A stretch of DNA of 37,269 bases from positions 1 to 37,269 of the forward strand of contig JAJZXX010000064.1 in assembly GCA_021806205.1 (NCBI GenBank). Direction: 5' to 3'. This DNA comes from Bacillota bacterium. GTDB taxonomy: Bacteria > Bacillota > Sulfobacillia > Sulfobacillales > Sulfobacillaceae. Both the position numbers and the translations under genes were made by a program. Below are positions 1 through 8,317 of this stretch, one piece after another. The first letter of the stretch is position 1; the number at the start of each line of letters is the position of its first letter. The notes below the pieces were generated by a model, which worked only from the letters and a program-made list of their open reading frames with translations, searched no databases and was not told the origin of the DNA.

Positions 1-1
1 A

Positions 2-100
2 CCGTACGGAATTTTAGAGGGCTGGCAGGAAATCGAGCAAGGTGGCGTACTGAGGCACCGTCAATCGAAAGAGGCGGACACCGAGCGACAGTCCACCTAA
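2..100 (+). CDS. C-terminal end of an unidentified protein (cut by window edge)
   Basis: The frame is open from the window edge to a TAA and reads as a hydrophilic, charged tail (ends KEADTERQST). I do not recognise the family and no start is inside the window. The other two forward frames also stay open for a while, so coding is suggested only by the amino-acid composition. The 289 bp that follow, up to the next gene, hold no convincing gene; the short overlapping ORFs on both strands there resemble nothing I know. Confidence 0.25.
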   Translation, partial: PYGILEGWQEIEQGGVLRHRQSKEADTERQST

Positions 101-354
101 ACTACGGCGCCTGCCGGCTACTCGACTTATCTATTGGCTGCGATTGCCGGAAAAATTGGCCAAGGCGTGGGAGCCACTTTCTCACCCCCATTAAACAATC
201 GTAAGGTCGGCATGAAGATTTTGTTGTTCCGCATCTCCCGGTCCAAGGCGTTTGGATATGCGCAGATACCGTTTTCAAGACCTTGGGCGTATAATTTTCC
301 AACTCTTGTCGAGGGGTCCAACAATTAGTGGGGTGATCAGTAAACCAGTTCTGA

Positions 355-383
355 TATGATAGCCTTATAAATCCTGAAAGGAG
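355..383 (+). promoter_or_regulatory. -10 hexamer and ribosome site of the PrsA-like gene
   Basis: TATGAT (355-360) matches the -10 consensus at five of six positions, and a GAAAGGAG ribosome site (376-383) lies 6 nt before the ATG at 390. No good -35 is seen at 16-18 bp spacing, so the promoter is tentative; the ribosome site fixes the start codon well. Confidence 0.4.
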
Positions 384-389
384 CCCCTC

Positions 390-1334
390 ATGGTCAATAG
401 AAGGGTTAGATGGACGGGAGCGGCGGCGCTCATTATGGTACTAGCGACTGCCCAGGCCTGTGGCACCAGCACTTCGCATGTCGATGCCTTGGCGACCGTC
501 AATGGACAAGCCTTGACAGCTAGTGCGTGGAAGCTGGCTGTTAATGCAACAGATCTTATCCAACACGTCAACATGTCCACCAGCAAAAGCGCCGAAAAAC
601 AACAGGTCAAATCGCTGGCTTCCGAATGGGCAGTGGAGCAATACGCTTTGAAGCACCATTGGGTGACACCATCCAAGGCTGGTAGTGAGGCCCAGTTATA
701 CCTCCACCAAAATGTTATTAACGGTTTGGGGGGTACGGGCCAGGCCGATGCACTCTTGAAGCAAAAACATCTGACCCAGGCGGGCCTCATGCAATTTTTG
801 ACCCAGCAGATGGAGTTGCAAGCGGCTTATGCGCATGCCATCAAAGGCACCCAGGCACCGAGTGCCAAAGCGGTTCAAGCGTACTATAACACTCATAAGT
901 CGATGTTTACATCGTCAGCGCAAGATGAGATGCGCATGATTTTGGTCAAGACGAAAAGCCTGGCAGAGTCGCTGATGGCAAAGCTTCAGCATGGCGCCAG
1001 CTGGCACACGCTGGCTTTGAAGTACTCGCTGGATACGTACAGTAAGAAGAAGGGCGGTGAATATGGGTGGGTGAACACCGGACCGCAATCCAATTTTGTC
1101 ACGCCTTTTTACGTGGAGATGGACAAGTTGAAGCCGGGCCAGTATGGCATCGCTCACACCCAGTATGGCTATCATGTCATTGAGGTGCAAAAGTCCCGGC
1201 CGGGACAATTGCAATCGTTTGCCGCGGTGAAGCAAGCAATCTCCAATGGCCTTTTGCAGCAGCAAGAAGGCAAAGTGTTTCAGGTGTTTAGTCAAAAAGT
1301 CGTCAAAGCGAGCAAGATCAAGATAACGGTCTAA
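390..1334 (+). CDS. prsA: PrsA-like peptidylprolyl isomerase (parvulin) lipoprotein
   Basis: Extracytoplasmic foldase that would assist folding of exported proteins at the outer face of the membrane. The N-terminus has a basic stretch (NRRVR), a hydrophobic segment and an atypical lipobox-like TAQAC, giving a candidate lipidated Cys near residue 24. A SurA/PrsA-type N-terminal helical region follows. From about residue 180 a rotamase (PpiC) domain is recognisable: a charged EMRMILV strand, then LALKYSLD, GGEYGWV and later KPGQYGIAHTQYGYHVIEV, the usual parvulin order. The length of 314 aa fits PrsA (about 290-320). The ATG is set by a good ribosome site. It is transcribed alone; the next gene is convergent. 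Family assignment is firm; substrates are unknown. Confidence 0.88.
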   Translation: MVNRRVRWTGAAALIMVLATAQACGTSTSHVDALATVNGQALTASAWKLAVNATDLIQHVNMSTSKSAEKQQVKSLASEWAVEQYALKHHWVTPSKAGSEAQLYLHQNVINGLGGTGQADALLKQKHLTQAGLMQFLTQQMELQAAYAHAIKGTQAPSAKAVQAYYNTHKSMFTSSAQDEMRMILVKTKSLAESLMAKLQHGASWHTLALKYSLDTYSKKKGGEYGWVNTGPQSNFVTPFYVEMDKLKPGQYGIAHTQYGYHVIEVQKSRPGQLQSFAAVKQAISNGLLQQQEGKVFQVFSQKVVKASKIKITV

Positions 1335-1361
1335 AGTCGGAAGATACTGGCTAGACTTTAT

Positions 1362-1691
1362 TTACGGAGTGGGTGTTTTCTCGGCAAAAAGCGTTAAAAC
1401 GGCGCCGCAAAAGAGCACGCAAGCGGCGGTAGTCCAGAGCTGATCGGCACCAAATAGCCCGCCTACGGTGGCCGATAGCGCCAAGAGGGACCCAGCCCAG
1501 GCATAGCGCGTCCACATCACCGCAACGCCTAACAAACCCAGCAAACTGGCGGCGCCAGTAATTTCGAAACCGGGGAAGGGACCATGCGGAAGCACGAGGG
1601 GGTAGCCTAGATGAGGAAAGCGTTGCGCCCAAGCGGTGAACCCGCCGAGTATACTCCCTAAAAGTGACAACATCCAGCCAATGGTTTTCAT
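1362..1691 (-). CDS. small integral membrane protein, unknown function
   Basis: A 109-residue, very hydrophobic protein with about three to four predicted membrane segments (MLSLLGSILGGFTAWA; GAASLLGLLGVAVMW; SLLALSATVGGLF; AACVLFCGAVLTLFA). The topology looks DoxX- or DUF-like but I cannot assign a family. It ends 27 bp from the PrsA-like stop, convergent with it, and lies 43 bp downstream of the radical SAM gene on the same strand, so the two may be co-transcribed. A competing ORF in another minus frame (1351-1632) is less hydrophobic and looks like a shadow. Confidence 0.6.
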   Translation of the reverse strand: MKTIGWMLSLLGSILGGFTAWAQRFPHLGYPLVLPHGPFPGFEITGAASLLGLLGVAVMWTRYAWAGSLLALSATVGGLFGADQLWTTAACVLFCGAVLTLFAEKTPTP

Positions 1692-1734
1692 AGGACTAGG
1701 GTGGCCCCAATTGGCAAAGATTAGTCGCGCGTTT

Positions 1735-2628
1735 TTAGAAGAAGCTTAGTTGTTCTTTGGTAATATGGGGTCTCAGAATTGGAGGGGTGCGACTCAGAGA
1801 GTAACGCCGATATAGTCGGTCTAATAACCGGGAAAGCTGACGGCGATAGGTGAAGTCCACATATTGACGGGGTCCGTAAAGCCGGCGCATTTGCAAGGCG
1901 GCCTTCGGATCAAACGGGTGGATCTCGTCAAAAAAATATTCGCGCAGGGCTGGGGCGAGTCGAGTCGTCGATGTCATGACCCAATCAGCCCCGACGGCAT
2001 GAATAGCCGAGAACAGGGCGTCCAGGTCGTCAGGACTATCGCCCAATCCGGGAATGATGGGTGCCACAAACACTCCGACCGGAATATTGGCCTGTGACAG
2101 CCGGCGGACGGTCTCCAGTCGCCGTCGCGGCGGGGGGGCGCCGGGTTCCAATCGCTTGATGAGATTGCGATCAAGCGAAATGACACTTACCTGGATGGCG
2201 ACCTGCCGACGCTGACCCAATGGTGCCAATAGGTCCAAGTCGCGTTCCACGAGAGGAGACTTGGTGGTGATGGTAAAAACCAGACCGGACTGTCCCAATA
2301 ATTCGATGGCCATGCGGGTCAGCCGTTGGGATCCCTCCAATGGTTGATATGGGTCGGTGACAGTGCCGATGGCGATGACACCGTCATGGCCGATTCGGGT
2401 CAGTTCGGCGGAGAGCCGCTGCGCCAAGTTTTGTTTAGCGAAGAGCTTTCGCTCAAAGTCCTCCCGGATATTGAGCCCCAAATAGGCGTGGGACTCTCGT
2501 GCGTAGCAGTATCGGCAGCCGTGCGAGCATCCGCGGTAGGGGTTAAGAGAGTAGTGAAAACCGAAGTTTTGGCCGCGAGCGGTGCGATTGAGCACCGTAG
2601 AGGCTTGCCACTGTCGAATCGTACGCAT
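1735..2628 (-). CDS. SplB-like radical SAM protein (Rv2578c family)
   Basis: Radical S-adenosylmethionine protein with the cluster-binding CxxxCxxC motif (CSHGCRYC) at about residue 37 in the context NPYRGCSHGCRYCYAR, typical of the Rv2578c/SplB-like group related to spore photoproduct lyase. The conserved IAIGTVTDPYQPLE, TKSPLVERDLDLL and GVFVAPIIPGLGD segments are present. The reaction is not known for most of these proteins. I place the start at the ATG at 2628 (297 aa) and not at the ORF-track start at 2649: GGAGG lies 5 nt upstream of this ATG, inside the longer ORF. A run of seven G falls in the coding sequence near 2132. The gene has its own good promoter. Confidence 0.85.
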   Translation of the reverse strand: MRTIRQWQASTVLNRTARGQNFGFHYSLNPYRGCSHGCRYCYARESHAYLGLNIREDFERKLFAKQNLAQRLSAELTRIGHDGVIAIGTVTDPYQPLEGSQRLTRMAIELLGQSGLVFTITTKSPLVERDLDLLAPLGQRRQVAIQVSVISLDRNLIKRLEPGAPPPRRRLETVRRLSQANIPVGVFVAPIIPGLGDSPDDLDALFSAIHAVGADWVMTSTTRLAPALREYFFDEIHPFDPKAALQMRRLYGPRQYVDFTYRRQLSRLLDRLYRRYSLSRTPPILRPHITKEQLSFF

Positions 2629-2663
2629 ATTAGCCTCCATTGCACACAAAAGTTTGTATTGAC

Positions 2664-2692
2664 ATCATAGTCGGTTTAGGGTGGGCTGGCAA
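2664..2692 (-). promoter_or_regulatory. sigma-A-type promoter of the radical SAM gene
   Basis: Reading the minus strand, TTGCCA (2692-2687) and TATGAT (2669-2664) are separated by exactly 17 bp, each five of six to consensus. The position, about 36 bp upstream of the ATG at 2628, supports that start over the one at 2649. Confidence 0.6.
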
Positions 2693-2764
2693 GAGAGCGG
2701 TGAATAATTCGCGCGTACCATTTTGATGAGAAAGCGGTATCATAGGAGGTAGTGAGGTGATCGA

Positions 2765-3031
2765 ATGGGACGCATACTCGCGGGGATTGGTATCGTGGTC
2801 AACCTATTTGTACCGGGGTTGGGATCGCTCATTATGGGAAAGTGGTCTAGCGGGGGCATTCAGCTCGGCGTGCTAGCAGTGGTCTGGATTTTGAAATTTA
2901 TTAGCTTTGGTCTCTTGGGCTTTGTACTGTGGCCCATCACCGGAGTCATTTGGGGCTGGGCGCTGGTTGGCGGCATTGTGACCTATATGGAGCGCGGCCA
3001 TCGATCGGCCCTACGCGAGCCTCGCTATTAA
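2765..3031 (+). CDS. small membrane protein, TM2-like
   Basis: An 88-residue protein of two to three hydrophobic segments with Gly-rich turns (VNLFVPGLGSLIMGKWSSG; VLWPITGVIWGWALVGGI) and a basic C-terminal tail. The LFVPGLGSLIMGKWSSGGIQL stretch resembles the first half of TM2-domain proteins, but I cannot assign a function. GAGGTGAT just upstream of the ATG, 3 nt away, is a near-perfect anti-Shine-Dalgarno match. Its TAA overlaps the stop codon of the convergent thioesterase by two bases, so there is no room for a terminator between them. Confidence 0.6.
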   Translation: MGRILAGIGIVVNLFVPGLGSLIMGKWSSGGIQLGVLAVVWILKFISFGLLGFVLWPITGVIWGWALVGGIVTYMERGHRSALREPRY

Positions 3032-3438
3032 GTCCGGGAGAGTGGGGCGACGGTCGTATACGGAGTGAGTTTGTTGCGCCACTCCTCAGAAATGGGCTCG
3101 GGGGTTTGGGTGCGGTAGTCGAATCGCACTAAAGTAGCGAGACCTATCAATGCCAAACGGTGCCCGTTGTCTCGATAGAGATGGTGCGCCATGTCAAAGC
3201 TTGTGGTTCCGAGACGGCAAACCCCACTCTCTATGGTGAGGGTATCCCCAAAGAAGACTTGCCGCAAAAAGTCTAATCGAACGGACGCCAGGATTAATGG
3301 CACCTCATCTACCAACAGCACCTGGCGGACAAAGTGCATGCGGGCTTCCTCCAAATAGGTTAAGTAGACGGCGTTATTAACATGGCCCGCCAGGTCAGTT
3401 TCTGAAAAACGCACGGTGATGGTATTGGTGTAGAGCAT
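3028..3438 (-). CDS. acyl-CoA thioesterase, 4HBT hotdog family
   Basis: Hotdog-fold thioesterase of the 4-hydroxybenzoyl-CoA thioesterase group, expected to hydrolyse an acyl-CoA to free acid and CoA in the cytoplasm. The active-site signature is clear near the N-terminus: RFSETDLAGHVNNAVYLTYL, with the Asp of ETD and the GHVNN turn. The length (136 aa) is normal. The ATG at 3438 is chosen because GGAGG lies 9 nt upstream; the ORF-track start 13 codons earlier would bury that ribosome site inside the gene. It begins 19 bp after the pyrimidine-nucleoside phosphorylase stop and is probably its operon partner, although no shared pathway is obvious. Substrate chain length cannot be read from the sequence. 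Confidence 0.8.
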   Translation of the reverse strand: MLYTNTITVRFSETDLAGHVNNAVYLTYLEEARMHFVRQVLLVDEVPLILASVRLDFLRQVFFGDTLTIESGVCRLGTTSFDMAHHLYRDNGHRLALIGLATLVRFDYRTQTPEPISEEWRNKLTPYTTVAPLSRT

Positions 3439-3457
3439 CCTAGGGTGCCTCCTATGG

Positions 3458-4756
3458 CTACGAATCTTGGGTGACACGTTCTAGAATAAGGGGTTGGGGT
3501 TCTCCTTGGTGTCCAAACCGAATAGCGGCAGTTAAGTCGCGATAGGCGATTTCGGCCGCACTTTGTGTGCGCGCGTAGATGGTGGCGATAGCCTCGGAGC
3601 GATGGAAATGCCGACCGACTTTGGCGTAACAGTGAAGACCTACGGCTGGGTCGATGGTGTCCTCGAGGCGATGGCGGCCTGCCCCCAAATTAAGTGCAGC
3701 CCTGCCGATTATGCGGGCATCCATGGATTGTACGTCGACCTCGTTGGGGGCCAGCCAGTCTCGACGGACCGGAGCCAGCTTTAAGGGGTCGCTGAGAATA
3801 GCGGTGTCCCCACCTTGGCAGCTAAGCCATTGGGCGAACTTCTGTAAAGCCCGACCATCGTTTAGTGCCTTAGCGGCCTCGTCGACCGCCTCCGGATGGG
3901 ATATCGGTCGCGTTAAACAAAGTAACTCGGCGGCCAGGTGGATTACCTCGTGGCGTAGGTCATCGGGTCCACTGCCGGACAAGGTCTGAACTGCTTCATT
4001 CACCTCAATGGCGTTCCCGACGGCCCATCCCAACGGTTGTTGCATGCTGGTAATCACTGCCGTAACGTGTCGTCCGTAATAGCTGCCTATTTCCACCATC
4101 AGACGGGCCAATTGTTGGGCTTGTTCCTGGGTATGCATAAAGGCTCCGCTACCCACTTTTACGTCTAATACCAAATTGGGGGTGCCTGCTGCTAGTTTCT
4201 TGGACATGATAGACGAGGCGATTAACGAAAGGTTGTTGACGGTACCGGTGACATCTCGAAGCGCATACAGCCGGCGGTCCGCGGGGGCCAGTTCTTGAGA
4301 TTGCGCTACGACCGCTACTCCCACTTGAGCCACTTGTTGGCGCATCTGATCAACGGTCAGGTCGGTTTTAAATCCCGGAATGCTTTCAAGTTTGTCTAAG
4401 GTTCCGCCTGTGTGGCCTAACCCGCGGCCTGACATCTTGGCCATGGGAAGGTCGAGCGCGGCCATAAGCGGGGCAAGCACTATAGTGGTCTTGTCTCCGA
4501 CACCGCCGGTTGAGTGCTTATCGACCAGACCCAACGGTTGAGTATGCTCAGCCAGCCCGGCCATGGCGCCTGTGAGCCAAAAGGTTTCTTCTCGGGTCAA
4601 TCCTTTCAATACCACCGCCATAAGCCAGGCCGCCAACTGATAGTCGGGCCAGGTGTTGTCCACAATGCCCTGAATCAAGCGGCTTACATCACTTTCCGTC
4701 AGAGACTGACCGTCTCGCGTCTTTTCGATGATGTCTAACATCTTCGCATCCTCCAT
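3458..4756 (-). CDS. pdp: pyrimidine-nucleoside (thymidine) phosphorylase
   Basis: Phosphorolyses thymidine or uridine to base plus (deoxy)ribose-1-phosphate for nucleoside salvage or use as a carbon source. Family motifs are textbook: KHSTGGVGDKTT for phosphate binding, SGRGLGHTGGTLDKLESIPG, and LDVKVGSGAFM. The length of 432 aa matches Pdp/DeoA. Two starts are possible: the ATG at 4756 with GAGGA 5 nt upstream, or the ATG at 4741 with GGAGG 8 nt upstream; both have acceptable ribosome sites and both fit family N-termini. It is divergent from a nucleoside hydrolase, so this locus seems devoted to nucleoside breakdown. Whether it is thymidine-specific (deoA) or broad (pdp) is not decidable here; the latter is usual in Firmicutes. 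Confidence 0.9.
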   Translation of the reverse strand: MEDAKMLDIIEKTRDGQSLTESDVSRLIQGIVDNTWPDYQLAAWLMAVVLKGLTREETFWLTGAMAGLAEHTQPLGLVDKHSTGGVGDKTTIVLAPLMAALDLPMAKMSGRGLGHTGGTLDKLESIPGFKTDLTVDQMRQQVAQVGVAVVAQSQELAPADRRLYALRDVTGTVNNLSLIASSIMSKKLAAGTPNLVLDVKVGSGAFMHTQEQAQQLARLMVEIGSYYGRHVTAVITSMQQPLGWAVGNAIEVNEAVQTLSGSGPDDLRHEVIHLAAELLCLTRPISHPEAVDEAAKALNDGRALQKFAQWLSCQGGDTAILSDPLKLAPVRRDWLAPNEVDVQSMDARIIGRAALNLGAGRHRLEDTIDPAVGLHCYAKVGRHFHRSEAIATIYARTQSAAEIAYRDLTAAIRFGHQGEPQPLILERVTQDS

Positions 4757-4793
4757 TCGGGTCCTCTATTGGGTTACCATAGCGCGGCCGCGG

Positions 4794-4799
4794 TGTCAA
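4794..4799 (-). promoter_or_regulatory. possible -35 element for the phosphorylase-thioesterase pair
   Basis: A perfect TTGACA on the minus strand lies about 38 bp upstream of the phosphorylase start. The sequence 17 bp downstream (TAACCC) is a poor -10, so this is only a candidate within the divergent intergenic region. Confidence 0.25.
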
Positions 4800-4931
4800 A
4801 AGCCTGCGCCGATGGTTGACTCCGGGGCCGATAATCGGTAGATTGCAGACGCCAGCCAACTCGGTGCCCGGCTGGTATGCCCTGAGGGGTGGTATTGATT
4901 GGCTGAGGAAATCGGAGGGGAAGATCTTGTC

Positions 4932-5834
4932 ATGCTAAAGGTATTGTGCGATATGGACCCCGGCCATGATGATGCTCTGGCTTTATTGGTGGCGTTAAAG
5001 GTAGTAGAGGTGGTAGGCGTGACTACCGTGGCCGGCAATCAGACTTTACGAAAGACGACAGTCAATGCCAGACGAGTGCTTAGAGCCGCTGAACGCGAGG
5101 ATATTAGAGTCGCTCCGGGCCGCGGTCAGCCCCTTTTCTACCCACTGGTCACCGCGGGCGAAATTCATGGAGAATCGGGCCTCGATGGTTACTCGTTCCC
5201 GGTCCTACCGGAGTTAATCCCAATGATCGGGGCCAATGAGTTGTTAGAATGCACTTTTAGCAAAGCGCTAGAGCCGATCGATTGGATTGCGACGGGACCG
5301 TTAAGCAACGTTGCTGCCTTCTTATTGGGCCATCCTCACTTATTCGAGAGCATCGGCACCCTTAGTATTATGGGTGGATCGTTAGGGCGTGGTAACATTA
5401 CAGATAGCGCGGAGTTTAACATTTTCGTGGATCCTGATGCTGCCGACATCGTCATGCACAGTGGATTGAATATTCGCATGGCGGGTCTGGACGTTACCCA
5501 TAAGGCACTCTTAACTCCAGACGCTCACGCGCGCTTTCGGGAACTAGCCGATCCAATTGGTGAGATGTTATTCGCGCTCTTTTCGTTTTACGGGTCCCGT
5601 GAAGTCAACGCCGGCCGTCAAGGAGCTCCCATCCACGATGTACTTGCGGTGGCCGCCCTGGTTGAGCCGGACCTTTTCAACTGGCAAAAGACCCCTCTAA
5701 TCGTCCATCGCCAGGGCGAATGTCGGGGTGCCACTCGGAGGGGGCAGGACGGGCCTTATATCAGTGTGGCGGTAGATATTGATGTTCAGAGCTTTTTTGA
5801 GTGGTTTTGGCAAGCCCTGGACCAATACCGCTAA
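4932..5834 (+). CDS. nucleoside hydrolase (inosine-uridine preferring family)
   Basis: Ca2+-dependent N-ribohydrolase that splits ribonucleosides into base and ribose. The metal-site signature DMDPGHDDAL is at the N-terminus (the canonical form is DTDPGIDDA), followed by VGVTTVAGNQ, the SAEFNIFVDPDAA segment that contacts the sugar, and PIHDVLAVAAL with the catalytic-region His-Asp. I prefer the ATG at 4932 (300 aa) because the DxDPG motif begins at once after it, as in the family; GGAGGGG lies 11 nt upstream. The ORF track uses a TTG at 4899. The gene is followed after 16 bp by the glycerol kinase remnant, suggesting one transcript. Base preference is not predictable. Confidence 0.85.
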   Translation: MLKVLCDMDPGHDDALALLVALKVVEVVGVTTVAGNQTLRKTTVNARRVLRAAEREDIRVAPGRGQPLFYPLVTAGEIHGESGLDGYSFPVLPELIPMIGANELLECTFSKALEPIDWIATGPLSNVAAFLLGHPHLFESIGTLSIMGGSLGRGNITDSAEFNIFVDPDAADIVMHSGLNIRMAGLDVTHKALLTPDAHARFRELADPIGEMLFALFSFYGSREVNAGRQGAPIHDVLAVAALVEPDLFNWQKTPLIVHRQGECRGATRRGQDGPYISVAVDIDVQSFFEWFWQALDQYR

Positions 5835-5850
5835 AGGTTTTTTGGGGGGT

Positions 5851-7358
5851 GTGATCGAGTCGCCGCGATACATTTTGGCGCTAGATCAGGGGACCAGCAG
5901 TTCTCGCGCCATTCTATTTGATGAGGATGGACGAATCGTCAGAATGGGCCAGCGTTCTTTGGCATCGCGCTATCCCCGACCGGGGTGGGTGGAGCAAGAC
6001 CCCGAGGAAATTTGGTCATCCCAATGGAGCGCGGTCCAGGACTGCCTGGCCGGAGTAGATAGGGCTCTTATATTGGCGGTGGGTATCGCCAATCAGCGCG
6101 AGACCATCATCCTGTTTGAGCGTGCAACCGGGAAGCCCGTCTATCCGGCCATCGGCTGGCAATGCCAACGAACATTTAACGTCTGTGCGGACCTTAAAGC
6201 CCAGGGAGTGGGTCCGCTGGTGCGGGACAAAACGGGCTTGCCGTTGGATGCGTACTTTTCAGCAACTAAGATTGCTTGGATTTTGGATGAGGTGCCCGGC
6301 TTACGACGCCGTGCTGACTTAGGGGAAATTGCCGCCGCAACGGTGGATAGCTGGCTTATGCACAAGCTGACGGGCGGCCGCCATCACTTAACCGACGTCA
6401 GCAACGCGGCCAGGACTTCTTTGTTCAACATTCAGACGCTATTGTGGGACCAGGACCTCTTGAGGCTGTTTCGGGTGCCTCCGGCAGTCTTGCCGACCGT
6501 CGTGGATTCGTCGGGCCTCTTGGCTTATAGCGAAGCGAGTCTTTTGGGTCGGTCCGTACCCATAGCGGGCTTGGCGGGCGATCAGCAAGCGGCACTGTTT
6601 GGCCACCGGGCGTTTGAGCGGGGCATGGCGAAAAACACCTATGGGACCGGTGCCTTTTTGTTGATGAATACGGGTCAGCGGCCAGTATCCTCTTCACATG
6701 GGCTCCTCACGACGGTAGCCTGGCGGTTGCCCAAAGAGCCGACGCAATATGCTCTGGAAGGGTCGGTGTTTTCGGCAGGTTCTGCGATTCAGTGGCTACG
6801 CCATCAACTCCGTATTATCGAGCCTCACGACGATATGGACGCCTTAGTGGCATCAATCCAGGACACCGGCGATGTCTAACCGGCGATGTCTATTTTGTGC
6901 CAGCTTTTTCGGGAACCGGGGCACCAAACTGGGACGCCAATGCCCGCGGCACCATCGTGGGCATCACGCAGGGGACGAGTCGGGCTCACCTGATACGTGC
7001 GGCGTTAGAATCGATCGCTTTTCAGACGCGCGATGTCTTGGGTGCCATGAGGTCGGATGCCAACATGGATGTGAAAATCCTACCGGTGGACGGTGGGGTT
7101 ACGCGCAGCCAGTTTCTTATGGCGTTCCAAGCCGATATCTTAAACATTCCGGTGGTGCGATTGAGTCTGGGAGAAGCCACGGCATTGGGAGCCGCGTTCT
7201 TGGCGGGGCACGGGGTGGATTTGTGGGATAAGGGGAACTTTCCCAAGATAGATGATAAACTCGAGACCTTTTGGCCGAGTATGGATGATAATCGGAGCAA
7301 TAGACTGTATCAACGGTGGCAAAGGGCATTGCAGAAAGCGGAGGGATGGACTCAGTAG
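5851..7358 (+). pseudogene. glpK: glycerol kinase, disrupted by a 14-bp tandem duplication
   Basis: ATP-dependent glycerol kinase split over two frames (5851-6879 and 6892-7358). Frame one carries LALDQGTSSSRAILFD (phosphate-binding), WVEQDPEEIW, ANQRETIILFERATGKPVY, and TYGTGAFLLMNTG; frame two carries VYFVPAFSGTGAPNWD, DGGVTRSQFLMAFQADIL and GEATALGAAFLAG. The break falls at two abutting copies of ACCGGCGATGTCTA (6865-6892). Deleting one copy rejoins the frames as DTGDVYFVPAFSG and gives 497 aa, the normal GlpK length, with no other lesion. The start is probably GTG 5851 (TTG 5842 is possible), 17 bp after the nucleoside hydrolase stop. As written, the product would stop after about 342 residues and lack the C-terminal part of the ATPase fold. 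Reversal by slippage is possible. Confidence 0.92.
6865..6892 (+). repeat. perfect 14-bp tandem duplication inside glpK
   Basis: Two abutting identical copies of ACCGGCGATGTCTA. The duplication is not a multiple of three, and it creates the in-frame TAA at 6877-6879 that ends the first part of glpK. Confidence 0.97.
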
Positions 7359-7392
7359 GCATGCCGGTCGACCAGGCTTTGGTGTAGTACCA

Positions 7393-7401
7393 TGGTAGAA
7401 T
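7393..7401 (+). promoter_or_regulatory. extended -10 promoter candidate for the FAH-family gene
   Basis: TGGTAGAAT is a TGN-extended -10 with five of six consensus bases; no -35 is visible at normal spacing. It lies 31 bp upstream of the ATG, after the glpK stop. The same TGGTAGNAT string recurs before two other genes in this window. Confidence 0.35.
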
Positions 7402-7432
7402 CGTGGTAGGTACTAAATAGGGGGGTAAGTGC

Positions 7433-8317
7433 ATGAAAGTGGGTTCGGCAATGATTGAGGGCATGGAGCAACTGGTAGTGGTTTCGGACGACGGGATCCG
7501 GGTGGTTACAGACTTGGCGTCTCGATACGAGGGTCCGACGAGCGGACGCTGGACCATGGAACGACTGATGCAAGAAGGCGAAGAAATGTGGGAAAAAATA
7601 GCCCGGTGGGAGGCACGCGCCCAGCATGAGGGCTTTGGCATCAGTGCGGCTACACTGACCTGGCTGGCCCCAGTTCCACGACCGGGGAAAATACTCTGCG
7701 TGGGTCTTAATTATCGACCGCACGCCGTCGAAGCGCAATTGCCGATTCCGGACTATCCAGTGTTGTTCAATAAGTTTGGGTCCTCAGTCGTAGGCAATGA
7801 CGCGTTCGTGTCGATTCCCGACGGAGTTGAAGAACTGGATTATGAGGCGGAACTGGTCTTAGTGATCGGGAAAAAATGCCGTAACGTCACGGAGGAGAAC
7901 GCCCTTCGCTTTGTGGCCGGCTACTGCAACGGAAATGATGTCTCTGCCCGCGACTTGCAACGGCGCACCTCCCAGTGGCTCTTAGGGAAGGTGCTGGACG
8001 GGTTTGCGCCGATGGGACCCTATCTGGTGACCTCCAATGAGGTGGCGGACCCCGACGCGTTGGAGATCATCGGGTTGAGAAACGGGGAGGCAGTACAACA
8101 TTCCAATACCCGCCACATGATATTTTCCTGTAGGACCTTGGTGAGCTACATCTCTCGCTATATGACCTTATACCCGGGCGACATTATCTTTACGGGTACC
8201 CCTGAGGGAGTCATTTTGGGAAAGCCCGAAGCGGAAAGACAGTGGCTGTCATCCGGAGAGGAGTTCACCGTGGCGATCGAGGGTCTGGGGCAACTGAAGA
8301 CAACTATAGCGGAGTAG
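7433..8317 (+). CDS. fumarylacetoacetate hydrolase (FAH) family protein
   Basis: Member of the FAH superfamily, whose enzymes cleave or decarboxylate 2-oxo or 1,3-diketo acids using a divalent metal. After an N-terminal cap of about 75 residues, the catalytic domain starts at LAPVPRPGKILCVGLNYRPH and includes the metal-binding EELDYEAELVLVIG (Glu/Glu), NGNDVSARDLQ, and PGDIIFTGTPEGV near the C-terminus. The length of 294 aa fits. The ATG follows a G-rich ribosome site. Substrate cannot be inferred; many neighbours here are catabolic, but it has no clear pathway partner. It overlaps convergent chdC by 14 bp at the 3' ends. Confidence 0.85.
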   Translation: MKVGSAMIEGMEQLVVVSDDGIRVVTDLASRYEGPTSGRWTMERLMQEGEEMWEKIARWEARAQHEGFGISAATLTWLAPVPRPGKILCVGLNYRPHAVEAQLPIPDYPVLFNKFGSSVVGNDAFVSIPDGVEELDYEAELVLVIGKKCRNVTEENALRFVAGYCNGNDVSARDLQRRTSQWLLGKVLDGFAPMGPYLVTSNEVADPDALEIIGLRNGEAVQHSNTRHMIFSCRTLVSYISRYMTLYPGDIIFTGTPEGVILGKPEAERQWLSSGEEFTVAIEGLGQLKTTIAE

